Assembly: GCF_002188465.1 (NCBI RefSeq)
Contig: NZ_NINW01000003.1
Location: forward strand, 270,966-334,965
Source of the DNA: Pigmentiphaga sp. NML080357
Lineage (GTDB): Bacteria; Pseudomonadota; Gammaproteobacteria; Burkholderiales; Burkholderiaceae_B
Reading direction: 5' to 3'
DNA length: 64,000 nucleotides
Numbering within the stretch: the first letter of the stretch is position 1; every line of letters starts with the position of its first letter. The notes beneath the pieces are model-generated. The model was not told the DNA's origin. It worked only from the letters and a program-made list of their open reading frames with translations, and did not search any database. Below, piece after piece: positions 8,907 through 17,461 of this stretch. A program made the translations under genes and the position numbers.

Positions 8907-9887
8907 TCAGTTGTCCAGCATCACGCCGGACTTCTGCACGATCTCCCGCCAGCGGCGCGCCTCCTCGCGCAGTTCCGCCGCGAACCCGGCGGGCGAGCCC
9001 TTGCCCGGCACGAAACCGCCCTGGGCAAAGGCCTCGCGTACCTGGGGTGTGGCCAGGACCTCGTTCAGCGCCTGCGATAGCGCCTCGAGGATTGCCGGAT
9101 CGGTGCCCTTGGGCGCCGCCAGCCCCCACCAGTTGCTGAGCACGACGTCCGGCATGCCGGCCTCGGCTGCGGTGGGCACCTCCTTCAGGCCCGGATAGCG
9201 GCTGGAGGAGGCGACGGCCAGCGCGCGCACGCGGCCTTGGGGCATGTATGCGGCGGCGATGCTGTAGCCGCCGATGTAGAGCTGGATCTCGTTGGCCAGC
9301 AGGGCCTGCACGCCCAGCGACGAACCGCGGTAGGGAATGTGGGTCATGTTCGCGTGCATGGCCTCGCTCAGCATGTAGGCCGACAGGTGCGGCGTGGTGC
9401 CCGCTCCCGGGGAGCCGTAGTTCAGCTTGCCCGCGTGCTCCCGCGCGTACCGGGCGAAGCCCGCGTAGTCCTCGGCCGGCACGGCCGCGCTGATGTAGAT
9501 GAAGGCGGGCACGTCGGCCAGCTTGCCCACCATGGCCAGGTCCTGCAGCGGATCGAACCCCAGTTTGCGGTACAGGAACTGGTTGATGACGAAGTTGTTG
9601 GTCGCGCCCAGCACCAGCGTATAGCCATCGGGCTTGGCGCGCACCACGTCCTGCACGCCGATGTTGCCGCCCGCGCCGGTACGGTAATCGATGACCAGGG
9701 GCTGGCCCAGGCGCTTCTCCAGCAACGGCTGCACCTGGCGGATGGCGATGTCGCCCGCCGCCCCGGGCGCGTAGGGCAGCACGATGCGTATGGGCCGGTC
9801 GGGATAGCCCGCCCGCGCGGCGGCGGCAAGACAGATCAGGAGGCCGGCGGCGAACAGCGCGGCGCGGCGGCGAACGGTATCGGTCAC
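8907..9887 (-). CDS. Bug-family tricarboxylate receptor
   Basis: A 326-residue periplasmic binding protein with a signal peptide (hydrophobic stretch AALFAAGLLICLAAAARA). The start is GTG at 9887-9885 behind AAGGAGG, since the ATG just upstream is out of frame. Family motifs are YPDRPIRIVLPYAPGAAGD, DYRTGAGGNIG, KPDGYTLVLG, HIPYRGSSLG and LAAPKGTDPAILEALSQ. It is followed by the hydrolase stub. Transport partners are absent locally. The ligand is unknown. Confidence 0.92.
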   Translation of the reverse strand: MTDTVRRRAALFAAGLLICLAAAARAGYPDRPIRIVLPYAPGAAGDIAIRQVQPLLEKRLGQPLVIDYRTGAGGNIGVQDVVRAKPDGYTLVLGATNNFVINQFLYRKLGFDPLQDLAMVGKLADVPAFIYISAAVPAEDYAGFARYAREHAGKLNYGSPGAGTTPHLSAYMLSEAMHANMTHIPYRGSSLGVQALLANEIQLYIGGYSIAAAYMPQGRVRALAVASSSRYPGLKEVPTAAEAGMPDVVLSNWWGLAAPKGTDPAILEALSQALNEVLATPQVREAFAQGGFVPGKGSPAGFAAELREEARRWREIVQKSGVMLDN

Positions 9888-9943
9888 GGCATGCCCTCCT
9901 TCAAGCGATGCGCCGGATCTGTCGCCGGCGCGGCGGCGTGGCG

Positions 9944-10562
9944 CTACAGGTCGATGCGCATCAGGTCATGGGCCAGGCGCAGCGGGCCGTCGTAGTTCTT
10001 GCGTATGTCGGCCACGATTTCGTCCATCAGGTGCGGGCCCATCAGCTCCACCGGCAGGTGCTTGGCGGCGGCGCGCCTGAGCACGGGGCTGGTGGAATCG
10101 AAATGGCCGAAGTGGGTCGCCACCAGGCTCTTCACCTTGGCCCGGCGGGCGATCTTGCCCAGATCCGTCGGGCTGGTGTGGGCATAGGTCCCGACGCCGG
10201 TCTTGGCGCGGTGGGCGATGAAGGATTCGGGGAAGGTGCACTCATGGATCAGCAGGTCGGCATCCTGGGCCAGCCGAACCATGGCCTCGCACGGCGCGGT
10301 GTCGCCGCTGAACGCGATGACCTTGCCCTCGGCCTCGACGCGTACCCCGAAGCATTCGCAGATGTCGCGCGGGATGTGCTCGACCCAGTCGACCGAAACC
10401 CACCTTGGCCGGGTCCACATTGGCACGCACCATCTGCCGGGTCGCGCCTTCGCCGCAGTCGAACAGGTAGTGCCGGTCGTCGTCCAGCGTGAGCAGGATC
10501 GCGGACTGGCCGCGGTCGGGATCGGGAAGGGCGGCGCCGGTACCCAGCATCGTGATCTTCAT
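9944..10562 (-). pseudogene. Metallo-beta-lactamase-fold hydrolase, internal deletion and frameshift
   Basis: From ATG at 10562 the frame reads MKITMLGTGAALPDPDRG through VRANVDPAKVGF, a normal start for an RNase Z-like or arylsulfatase-like MBL protein. Immediately after, in another frame, follows VDWVEHIPRDICECFGVRVE, FSGDTAPC, IHECTF, AHTSPTDLGK and VATHFGHFDS to a stop at 9944. The stretch between, which carries the HxHxDH metal-binding signature, is missing. The junction lies near 10395. Without those ligands and with the frame change, no active hydrolase can be made. Confidence 0.8.
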
Positions 10563-10760
10563 CAAGGCCTCGCGTTTCGGGGATTGGACGAGGCCAGTGT
10601 AGGCATCCGGTGACTACCGATGCTCCTGCAGGCCGTACGGGACGAGGCCGCCGGGCTGGAAGAACAGGCGGAACGGGAGTGAAGGACCCCGGCCGCCAGC
10701 GGCCGATCCTGCACGAGGAATTATCAACAGACAGGAAACGAACCCTTCCATTTTTGACGA

Positions 10761-10789
10761 TTGATTGCCTGACAGTACGCGCCTATATT
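10761..10789 (+). promoter_or_regulatory. Sigma70-type promoter for the LigB-type dioxygenase gene
   Basis: TTGATT at 10761-10766 and TATATT at 10784-10789 are separated by 17 bp, and the gene starts 25 bp further on. A TTGACG at 10754 is an alternative -35 but is badly spaced. Confidence 0.5.
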
Positions 10790-10814
10790 GCCCGGAGAGC
10801 TATAGGAGTCCGCC

Positions 10815-11624
10815 ATGTCCGCGTCCAGCGCCCATCGTCTGCCCACCTTCTTCATTCCACATGGAGGGGGCCCCTGCTTCTTCATGGAATGGCCCGGCAA
10901 CCCCGGCATGTGGGACCGCATGGCCGCATTCCTGAAAGGGCTTGCCGCGTCGGCGCAAGTGCGTCCCAAGGCGGTGCTGGTCGTCTCGGGCCACTGGGAA
11001 GAAGAAGCCTTCACCGTCAACGCCGGCCCCAATCCGCCGCTGCTGTTCGACTACTACGGTTTTCCCGAGCACACCTACCGCCTCGAATACCCCGCCCCGG
11101 GCTCGCCCGCGCTGGCCGCCCGCGTCCAGGCGCTGCTGGGCGAAGCCGGCATCGGTTCCGGCGCGGACGCCACGAGGGGCCTGGACCATGGGGTGTTCGT
11201 ACCATTCAAGCTGATCTTTCCCGATGCCGACGTGCCCATCGTCCAGTTGTCGATGAAGACGGGCCTGGATCCCCAAGAGCATCTGGCCGCGGGGCGGGCG
11301 CTTGCGCCGCTGCGCGACGAGGGCGTGCTGATCGTGGGCAGCGGCATGAGCTTTCACAACATGCGCGGGTTCTCGCCGGCCTTCCATCCTGCTTCGCAGC
11401 GCTTCGACGACTGGCTGGCCGAAACCGTGGCCCTGCCGCGCCCGGCGCGCGAGCAGGCGCTGGAAAACTGGCAACAGGCCCCGGATGCGCGCGTCGCGCA
11501 ACCACGGCCGGATCATTTACTGCCGTTGATGGTGGCCGCGGGCGCGGCCGGCGACGATCCTGGCCGCCGCGTTTTCCAGGACGAGGTCATGAACGTCGTC
11601 GTTTCCGCGAGCCGGTTCGGGTAG
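10815..11624 (+). CDS. Class III extradiol ring-cleavage dioxygenase (LigB/DODA type)
   Basis: A 269-residue cytoplasmic enzyme of the family that includes DOPA 4,5-dioxygenase and E. coli YgiD. Conserved segments are PTFFIPHGGGPCFF near residue 10, VVSGHWEE with the metal-binding His, FDYYGFPEHTY, GLDHGVFVPFKLIFP and VGSGMSFHN, which supplies another His. A promoter with -10 TATATT lies 25 bp upstream. The next gene is a DoxX protein 237 bp away. DoxX plus LigB-type pairs are common near LysR regulators. The aromatic substrate is not predictable. Confidence 0.9.
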   Translation: MSASSAHRLPTFFIPHGGGPCFFMEWPGNPGMWDRMAAFLKGLAASAQVRPKAVLVVSGHWEEEAFTVNAGPNPPLLFDYYGFPEHTYRLEYPAPGSPALAARVQALLGEAGIGSGADATRGLDHGVFVPFKLIFPDADVPIVQLSMKTGLDPQEHLAAGRALAPLRDEGVLIVGSGMSFHNMRGFSPAFHPASQRFDDWLAETVALPRPAREQALENWQQAPDARVAQPRPDHLLPLMVAAGAAGDDPGRRVFQDEVMNVVVSASRFG

Positions 11625-11629
11625 GGAGC

Positions 11630-11720
11630 CCACCCCCCGGCGGCCTGCGGCCGCTCCCCCTCCAGGGGGCGGCGCTGGCGGACCGGCAAAGCCGGATCCG
11701 CGGCGCCCTGGGGTACCACC
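11630..11720. repeat. GC-rich multi-hairpin intergenic element
   Basis: Three successive short hairpins are visible: CGGCCTGCGGCCG at 11641-11653, CCCCC-TCCA-GGGGG at 11656-11669 and CCGGC-AAA-GCCGG at 11683-11695. This has the form of a dispersed REP-like or palindromic element common between genes in Burkholderiales. Only one copy is present in this window, so the repeat status is from memory. It could also help terminate the dioxygenase transcript. Confidence 0.45.
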
Positions 11721-11861
11721 GGGCTGGCGGGGAGTGGCGTCCTGGAGGGAAGCTCATGCGTCGCGGCGACGCTGGGCCACGCTTGGAAGGGCAAGAATTC
11801 TTGTTGTTGTGCCGTTGTTCTTTGTCTACCGCTCGCCATGTTCATCTCAAGGAAAGAAAAA

Positions 11862-12266
11862 ATGCAGACTTCCAATGACTTCTTCGCCGTCTGGGCTCCC
11901 CGCGCGCAAGCGCTGATGCGCATCGTCGTCGCCTACGTGTTCATGCAGCACGGCACGGCGAAGTTCTTCGATATTCCCTCGCTGGGCTTCCAGGGAATAC
12001 AGCTGTTCTCGCTCATGGGATTGGCGGGGGTGCTGGAGATCGCCGGGGGCCTGCTGATGATCCTGGGCCTGTTCACCCGGCCGGTGGCGTTCATCCTGTC
12101 GGGCTTCATGGCGGTGGCCTATTTCATGGCCCATGCGCCCAAGGCTTTCCTCAGCCCCTTGCAGAACGGCGGCGAGCCGGCGGTGCTGTATTGCTTCGTG
12201 TTCCTGTTCTTCGCCGTGGCCGGGGCCGGCGCGTTCAGCATCGACGCGGCGCGCGGCAAGGCCTGA
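11862..12266 (+). CDS. DoxX-family membrane protein
   Basis: A 134-residue integral membrane protein with four hydrophobic segments. Landmarks are LMRIVVAYVFMQHGTAKFF and GLAGVLEIAGGLLMILGLFT. An ATG at 11838 is in frame, but AAGGAAAG at 11849-11856 points to the ATG at 11862. The exact biochemical role of DoxX proteins is uncertain; they are tied to quinone or redox stress handling. The stop lies 5 bp before the LysR gene, so the two are probably one transcript. Confidence 0.9.
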   Translation: MQTSNDFFAVWAPRAQALMRIVVAYVFMQHGTAKFFDIPSLGFQGIQLFSLMGLAGVLEIAGGLLMILGLFTRPVAFILSGFMAVAYFMAHAPKAFLSPLQNGGEPAVLYCFVFLFFAVAGAGAFSIDAARGKA

Positions 12267-12271
12267 GAGGC

Positions 12272-13174
12272 TTGGATACCCTGGTCAGCATGAAGGTGTT
12301 CCGCCTCGTGGTCGAGGCGGGCAGCTTCGCGCGGGCGGCGGCGCAGATGGGTATCTCGCCCGCCATGGCGAGCAAGCATCTTGCCCACCTGGAACGCAGC
12401 CTGGGGGCGCGGCTGCTCAACCGCACCAGCCGGCACGTCAGTCCCACCGAGGCGGGACAAGTCTATTTCGAGCAGTGCTGCGAAGCGCTGGACCTCCTGG
12501 ACACCGCCGAAGCCACCCTGCAGGACAGCCACGCCGAACCGCGGGGGCAATTGAAGATCACCGCGCCCGTCTGGTGCGCCAACCGCCGCTTCGCCGGCAT
12601 GCTCGCCTGCTATCGCGAACGCTACCCCCGCGTGGCCATCGACCTGCGCCTGAGCAACTACAAGGTAGACCTGGCCGAGGAAGGCTTCGACCTCGCCTTG
12701 CGTGCCGCGACCCAGAACGCGCCCTCCCTCATCGCGCGGCCCCTGTGCGAGGTTCCCTTCGCGCTGGTGGCGTCGCGCGATTACGCCGCCCGGCACCGTA
12801 TCGACACCCCGGCCGAACTGGCCGACCGCCCCGCGGTGCTGCCTGCCTATATCAGGCGGCCGGAAGAGATCCGCCTGCATGGGCCGCAAGGCCCGGCCAC
12901 GCTGCGCATGCCCGTCGCCTTGAAGACGGACGATTCTTCCCTGGCGCGCCACAGCCTGCTGGCCGGCATAGGTCCGGGCTACCTGCCCGAGTGGCTCATC
13001 GCCGACGACCTCGCCAGCGGCGCGCTGGTCCGGCTGCTGCCGGCATACCGCCCTCCGTCCGTGACGCTGTATGCCGCCTATACCAGCCGCAAATTCCTGA
13101 CGCCCAAGGTGCGCACCTTCATCGATTTCTTCAGCGCGGCCTTCGGCCAGGCCTCCACGGAATCCCGTCCCTAG
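12272..13174 (+). CDS. LysR-family transcriptional regulator
   Basis: A 300-residue LysR protein. With a TTG start at 12272 the N-terminus is MDTLVSMKVFRLVVEAGSF, the usual form for this subgroup. The ATG at 12290 would cut the first helix. The winged helix spans FARAAAQMGISPAMASKHL and LERSLGARLLNRTSR. The effector domain begins near GQLKITAP. It is likely co-transcribed with DoxX and lies convergent to the dehydrogenase at 13181. Confidence 0.88.
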   Translation: MDTLVSMKVFRLVVEAGSFARAAAQMGISPAMASKHLAHLERSLGARLLNRTSRHVSPTEAGQVYFEQCCEALDLLDTAEATLQDSHAEPRGQLKITAPVWCANRRFAGMLACYRERYPRVAIDLRLSNYKVDLAEEGFDLALRAATQNAPSLIARPLCEVPFALVASRDYAARHRIDTPAELADRPAVLPAYIRRPEEIRLHGPQGPATLRMPVALKTDDSSLARHSLLAGIGPGYLPEWLIADDLASGALVRLLPAYRPPSVTLYAAYTSRKFLTPKVRTFIDFFSAAFGQASTESRP

Positions 13175-13180
13175 ACGGTC

Positions 13181-14290
13181 TCAGCCGTGGGCCGGGTGCA
13201 CCACCGCCATCCATATCGGCTCGCTGCGATCGAGCATCACCTGCAGGGCCCGGTTCACCTCGGCAAGCGGGAAATGGTGCGTAATCAGCTCGTCCGCGCC
13301 GAGCCTGCCCGAACCCAGCAGTTCCAGCACCGCATCGGTATCCGACCGGGTGCAGGCGCGGGTGCCGACGATCCGCCAGCATTTCTGCATGATCTCGGCA
13401 ATGGGCATGGCCAGCGGCGCGGTGCTGCCTCCCATGTGGACCAGCGTGCCGCCCAGCGCCAGCGCGCGCACCGCCTGCACCGTGCCGGGTCCGCCGGGAA
13501 AGTAGTCCAGCACCGCGTCCGCGCCATCGGGCAGCAGCTCGCGCAGCCGGCGGGTGAGCCCCTGGTTGTCCGCCCAGTCGGCTTCCAATTCCTCCAGCGC
13601 GAGCAGTTCGACCGGCAGGTCGCCCGCCAGCGGCCGGAGCGCCTCCAGCCGTTCGCGCGATCGCGCCACCAGCACGAGCTGGCGCGCGCCGTAGAACCTG
13701 GCGAGCTTGATGCTCGCGGTGCCCATGGTGCCGGTGGCGGCGGTGATGACGAGGCGCCCGGGCTCGGGAATCGCGGCGCACTTGAGCGCACGCACCGCAT
13801 TGGCCAGGTCGTGCACCTTCGCGCCCACGTCGAAGTTCACGTTGTCGGGCAGGACGTCGACCAGCCACGCGGGCACGCGCGCGTACTCTGCCAGCCCGCC
13901 CTCGTGATAACGCGCGTACAACTCCATCTTGCCGGTGCCGAAGGCGGCGTGGCCGATCATGCCGGTTTCGGCGCACAGCTGCTGGCGATCGGTGCGGCAG
14001 TAGACACACTGACCGCACGACAGCATGGGATGCACGCGCACCCGGCGGCCGACCAGCGCGCCGGCGGCCTGGGCGCCGGCCGCCACCACCACGCCGGCAA
14101 TCTCATGGCCGGGCGTGGAAGGAAGATGCTTGAAGCGGCCGCGTTCGAGCAGCTTCATCATGCCGGGGGCGATGCCGGCGGACATCACCTTGACCACGAC
14201 GTCCTCCGGGCCGGGTTCCGGTACCGGCAACCGTTCGAGGCTCAGTTCAGTCGCGCCCCGGTGGGCCCGGGCGGCAAGCATGGTGGTCAT
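13181..14290 (-). CDS. Medium-chain dehydrogenase/reductase, zinc-type
   Basis: A 369-residue MDR-superfamily oxidoreductase. The structural zinc loop is complete (CGQCVYCRTDRQQLC), as is PGHEIAGVV. The nucleotide fold includes VITAATGTMGTASIKLARFYG. The usual catalytic-zinc cysteine near residue 40 is absent: the segment reads MSAGIAPGMMKLL. The enzyme may therefore act as a reductase without catalytic zinc. It is the last gene of the minus-strand operon Bug, TAXI-like, bicupin, dehydrogenase, with a 13-bp gap to the bicupin gene. Confidence 0.88.
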   Translation of the reverse strand: MTTMLAARAHRGATELSLERLPVPEPGPEDVVVKVMSAGIAPGMMKLLERGRFKHLPSTPGHEIAGVVVAAGAQAAGALVGRRVRVHPMLSCGQCVYCRTDRQQLCAETGMIGHAAFGTGKMELYARYHEGGLAEYARVPAWLVDVLPDNVNFDVGAKVHDLANAVRALKCAAIPEPGRLVITAATGTMGTASIKLARFYGARQLVLVARSRERLEALRPLAGDLPVELLALEELEADWADNQGLTRRLRELLPDGADAVLDYFPGGPGTVQAVRALALGGTLVHMGGSTAPLAMPIAEIMQKCWRIVGTRACTRSDTDAVLELLGSGRLGADELITHHFPLAEVNRALQVMLDRSEPIWMAVVHPAHG

Positions 14291-14303
14291 ATCGCTACCT
14301 TCT

Positions 14304-15290
14304 TCATGGCTGGCGACGCAGCGCGTCGATGTCTTCGGGGGTCAGCCGGGCGGCCTGCCGCGCGGCCTTGGCCACCTGCGGAATGGGGCGGGCGGAAACC
14401 AGCGACAAGTGCGTGCTGGGCGCCGCATGGATACTGGCAAAGGCCACCGCGCGGGGAATCCGGACAAAGTCGCCGGGCTCGAGGTGCAGCACGCCGCGCT
14501 GGGTCACGAGGGTGCGCGTGCCCGACACCTGGTACTGGATCTCTTCCGCGTTGCGCAGCCGGCGATAGGCGTGCCCGGTCGAGGCATCGGCGGTCGTCTG
14601 CCCGATCATGATCTCGGGGCTGCGGTACAGCCACACGGTAGCGGCGGCGTCGCCGTCGGGCCGCAGCACTTCCAGCCGGTCTTCGGTCTCGTCGGCATGG
14701 GCCAGCAGCAATTGCTCGTCGACCGGCGCGAGGGCGACATCCTGGCCGGGGCCGGCCACGCCCTCGGTGACCAGTTCGTTGATAGGCGCCGGCGCCCAGC
14801 CTGGAAACGGCGGAATCCGGGCTTCCGAGCGCCGGTCCACGGGCCCCAGGCGCTCGACCGGGCCAGGAACGTAGAACAGCAGATGGACGTCGCGGCGGCC
14901 ATAGTTATCGTGGGCCACGCCGTCGGGCAGCAGCGCGAACTCGCCCGGCGCCACGTCGACGCTGCCGAGCTCGGTCATGATGGTGCGCTCGCCGCAGACC
15001 TGGAACGAGATCTCGTCCACCCCGCAATTGCGATGGTAGAAAGGCTGGCGCGCATTCATCGTCTGCCATTCGATGCGCACCGCCGCGCTCTCGTAGACGC
15101 CGCGCGGCGGCACGAACGGCTGGTCGACGTAGTCGGGCGGGAAATGCACCGCCTCGATCGGCGGATAGTCGCGGGGAGGACGCCCGCGGCCGGGCAAGGG
15201 CTCGGCCAACAGCAGTTCCTCGCGCCGCCGCAGCTTGCGCGGCGGCGCATCGAATGGGAAGGCGTCCAGGTATTCGTGGACTTCAGGCAC
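14304..15290 (-). CDS. Bicupin protein, homogentisate-dioxygenase-like fold
   Basis: About 328 residues with two cupin halves. One is visible around FYHRNCGVDEISFQVCGERT and PGEFALLPDGVAHDN. The other is around RLRNAEEIQYQVSGTRTLV and LEPGDFVRIPRAV. An ATG at 15326 is in frame, but GTG at 15290-15288 has GAGGAG six bases upstream and begins VPEVHEYLD, so I place the start there. It sits between a TAXI-like protein and a dehydrogenase. A ring-cleaving dioxygenase is one possibility, but the metal ligands are not conserved enough to name a reaction. Confidence 0.72.
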   Translation of the reverse strand: MPEVHEYLDAFPFDAPPRKLRRREELLLAEPLPGRGRPPRDYPPIEAVHFPPDYVDQPFVPPRGVYESAAVRIEWQTMNARQPFYHRNCGVDEISFQVCGERTIMTELGSVDVAPGEFALLPDGVAHDNYGRRDVHLLFYVPGPVERLGPVDRRSEARIPPFPGWAPAPINELVTEGVAGPGQDVALAPVDEQLLLAHADETEDRLEVLRPDGDAAATVWLYRSPEIMIGQTTADASTGHAYRRLRNAEEIQYQVSGTRTLVTQRGVLHLEPGDFVRIPRAVAFASIHAAPSTHLSLVSARPIPQVAKAARQAARLTPEDIDALRRQP

Positions 15291-15344
15291 GGCGGTCTCC
15301 TCGTTTCTGCCATCCATGCGCGGCATGCCCGCCGCTGCAGGGAT

Positions 15345-16313
15345 TCAGGCCAAAAGGCCTGCCTCGCGGTAGTAGCGCTGCGCGCCCGCGTGCAGCGCGA
15401 TGGGCGGACGAGCCATTCTGGCGGGCTCGAGCGGATACGACAGCGGACTGCGCTGCGCCGGCAGGTGGCGGTACTGGCGTTCGATGGCCGCGCGCGTCTC
15501 CACCAGGCACCAGGTCAGCAGATGGGCCACCTCCTCGTCCATGTCGTCGCGCACCAGCACCAGGAAGTCCGAGAAGTCGAGGGCATCGAGCGGCGTCTCG
15601 AGATTCTTCCAGTATCCGGCCGGCAGCCGATTCGCCGGAAAACCGTGCGCCTCGCGCAGCCGCGCCAGCGCGCCGGCCTCCGCCGCCAGCGGCACCGCCT
15701 GGCCGGACTCCACGATCTGCGCCCACCAGGGTGTCATGATGGCTTCCTGCAGGACGGCGTCCACCTCCCCTGCTTCCATGCGCGCCAGGCTGTCCCGCGG
15801 GTTGGTGTCCTCGACGTAGGCGCCGCCCCAGGCGGACAAGGTCGCCTCGTCGATGCCGTGCGCCTGCATGAAAAGACGGGCCACATAGCCGATGAAATTG
15901 GTGCCGTCGTTGCGCGAGGTCGCGATGCGCAGGGCCGGCTTGCGGCGGCGCAGCTCCTCGAACGAACGAATGCCGAGCTCGGGCTTGAGCGCCAGCACCA
16001 TGCGGTCGTTCTGCGGCAGCACGGCCAGCGAGCGCAGGTTGGGCGCGGCACGGCCCTGGAAGATGCCTTGGCCGGTCAGCGCCGCCGGCATCAGCATGGC
16101 CGGCGTCACCAGGCACAGATCGACCTCGCCGTCCTGAACCAGGTCGATGGCTTCGATGCCGCCCCCACGGATGCTCCAGATGGCCACCCGGCTCTTGGGA
16201 CCGGTGCGCTTGCAGAACTCCTCGCACAACCAGGAGCAGATGCGGTGGAAATTCGCCTGCCCCCAGTCGCCGACGAAGCGCAGGTGGTAGGAGCGGGATA
16301 GAGCGGGTTGCAT
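15345..16313 (-). CDS. TAXI-family solute-binding-like protein without signal peptide
   Basis: 322 residues with the type-2 periplasmic-binding-protein fold of TAXI-TRAP receptors: SIRGGGIEAIDLVQDGEVDL, RIATSRNDGTNFIGYVARLF, AWGGAYVEDTN, MEAGEVDAVLQEA. Unlike true receptors, it begins MQPALSRSYHLRFVGDWGQA with no signal sequence, and no in-frame upstream extension supplies one. It would therefore stay in the cytoplasm. No TRAP membrane gene is nearby. It lies 10 bp after the Bug gene and 54 bp before the bicupin gene. It may be an enzyme or ligand sensor built on the binding-protein fold. Confidence 0.82.
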   Translation of the reverse strand: MQPALSRSYHLRFVGDWGQANFHRICSWLCEEFCKRTGPKSRVAIWSIRGGGIEAIDLVQDGEVDLCLVTPAMLMPAALTGQGIFQGRAAPNLRSLAVLPQNDRMVLALKPELGIRSFEELRRRKPALRIATSRNDGTNFIGYVARLFMQAHGIDEATLSAWGGAYVEDTNPRDSLARMEAGEVDAVLQEAIMTPWWAQIVESGQAVPLAAEAGALARLREAHGFPANRLPAGYWKNLETPLDALDFSDFLVLVRDDMDEEVAHLLTWCLVETRAAIERQYRHLPAQRSPLSYPLEPARMARPPIALHAGAQRYYREAGLLA

Positions 16314-16323
16314 GGCGGATCCC

Positions 16324-17340
16324 CTATTCGACCTTGACGTTGGCGTCCTGGATCACCTTGGCCCAGAACGCGTTCTGCTCGCGCACCAGCGCCGCGAAGG
16401 CCTGCTGGTTGCTGTCCACCGGCTCGAAACCCAGCTCCAGGAGGCGGGTCCTGATCTCGGGGCGCGCCAGCACCTTCTGCACCGAGGCGGCCATCTTGGC
16501 CGTCAGCGCCGGCGGCGTGCCGGCCGGCACCAGCAGGCCGCCGAATCCCACCACCTCGAAGCCGCCGTAGCCCGACTCTTTCATGGTCGGAATGTCCGGA
16601 CTGATGGGCGAGCGGGCCGATCCGGTGCTGGCAAGAATGCGCATGGTGCCCGCCTGCACGTGCGGCAGCAGATCGGAATACGAGGCGAACACGCTGGAGA
16701 TGCGGCCCGCCGCCACGTCCATCACGGCCGGCGGGATGCCGATATAGGGAACGTGCAGCATGTCGATGCCGGCCTGCTTCATCAGGATGACCATGTTCAA
16801 GTGGGGGGTCGAGCCCTGACCGGGACTGGAGAACGACAGCGTCGAACCGGGCTTCGCCGCGTACGCGGCGAATTCCTTGACGGTCTTGGCCGGCAGCCCC
16901 GCGTTCACCCCCAGCCACAGCTGGGCGTTGAAAAGCTGCGCGACCGGCGCGAAGCTCGATACCGGGTCGTAGCGGGCGCTGCGCAACAAGTGCGGTGCCT
17001 GCACGAAGGGGGTCGTGCCCAGCAGCATGGTGCGGCCATCCGGCGGCGCCTTGGCGACATGGGCCGCGCCGATGAGGCCGGATGCGCCGGCGCGGTTGTC
17101 CACCACCACCGGCACGCCCCATTCCTTGGAGAGCGGCTCGGCCACCAGCCGCGCGGCGTTGTCGAACGAGCTGCCGGCCCGGCCGGAAACCACGATGGTG
17201 ACGCGCCCGCCGTCGAACGGCTCGGCGGCCGCCGGCCCGGCGCCGGCCAGGATCGACGCGACGCAGGCGAGCGCCGGCAGGCAGGTGCGCGCGAAGCTTG
17301 CGCGCCGGCGCGGACCGGCGCTCGGAATGTTCGGTTTCAT
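16324..17340 (-). CDS. Bug-family tricarboxylate receptor
   Basis: A 338-residue periplasmic binding protein. The ATG at 17340 follows GGGGGAGA and gives MKPNIPSAGPRRRASFART, a basic N-region, then a hydrophobic core and an AAAEPF cleavage site. Family motifs are DNRAGASGLIGA, PPDGRTMLLG, SSPGQGSTPHLNM, HVPYIGIPPAVMD and LLVPAGTPPALTAKM. It heads the operon that continues with the TAXI-like, bicupin and dehydrogenase genes. It is divergent from the ABC exporter at 17462 across a short region holding a palindrome. Confidence 0.92.
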   Translation of the reverse strand: MKPNIPSAGPRRRASFARTCLPALACVASILAGAGPAAAEPFDGGRVTIVVSGRAGSSFDNAARLVAEPLSKEWGVPVVVDNRAGASGLIGAAHVAKAPPDGRTMLLGTTPFVQAPHLLRSARYDPVSSFAPVAQLFNAQLWLGVNAGLPAKTVKEFAAYAAKPGSTLSFSSPGQGSTPHLNMVILMKQAGIDMLHVPYIGIPPAVMDVAAGRISSVFASYSDLLPHVQAGTMRILASTGSARSPISPDIPTMKESGYGGFEVVGFGGLLVPAGTPPALTAKMAASVQKVLARPEIRTRLLELGFEPVDSNQQAFAALVREQNAFWAKVIQDANVKVE

Positions 17341-17417
17341 GACTGTCTCCCCCTCTCGTTCCGGGTAGGTTGTTGTGCGAATACTGTGATGCCGGCAAGA
17401 AGAGGTCAAACAGAATT

Positions 17418-17430
17418 CTCAACAGTTGAG
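17418..17430. promoter_or_regulatory. Palindrome between divergent Bug and ABC exporter genes
   Basis: CTCAACAGTTGAG is a 13-bp palindrome with 6-bp arms and one central base. It lies 78 bp upstream of the Bug operon start and 32 bp upstream of the exporter start. It is a plausible operator for the Bug operon. Confidence 0.4.
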
Positions 17431-17461
17431 ACGCCCGGAGATGCCGATGCCGGAGGATTCC

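Noticed and set aside
17426..17461. Earlier start of the ABC exporter
   Set aside because: The frame is open but begins inside the palindrome region without a ribosome binding site, whereas 17462 has GGAGG.
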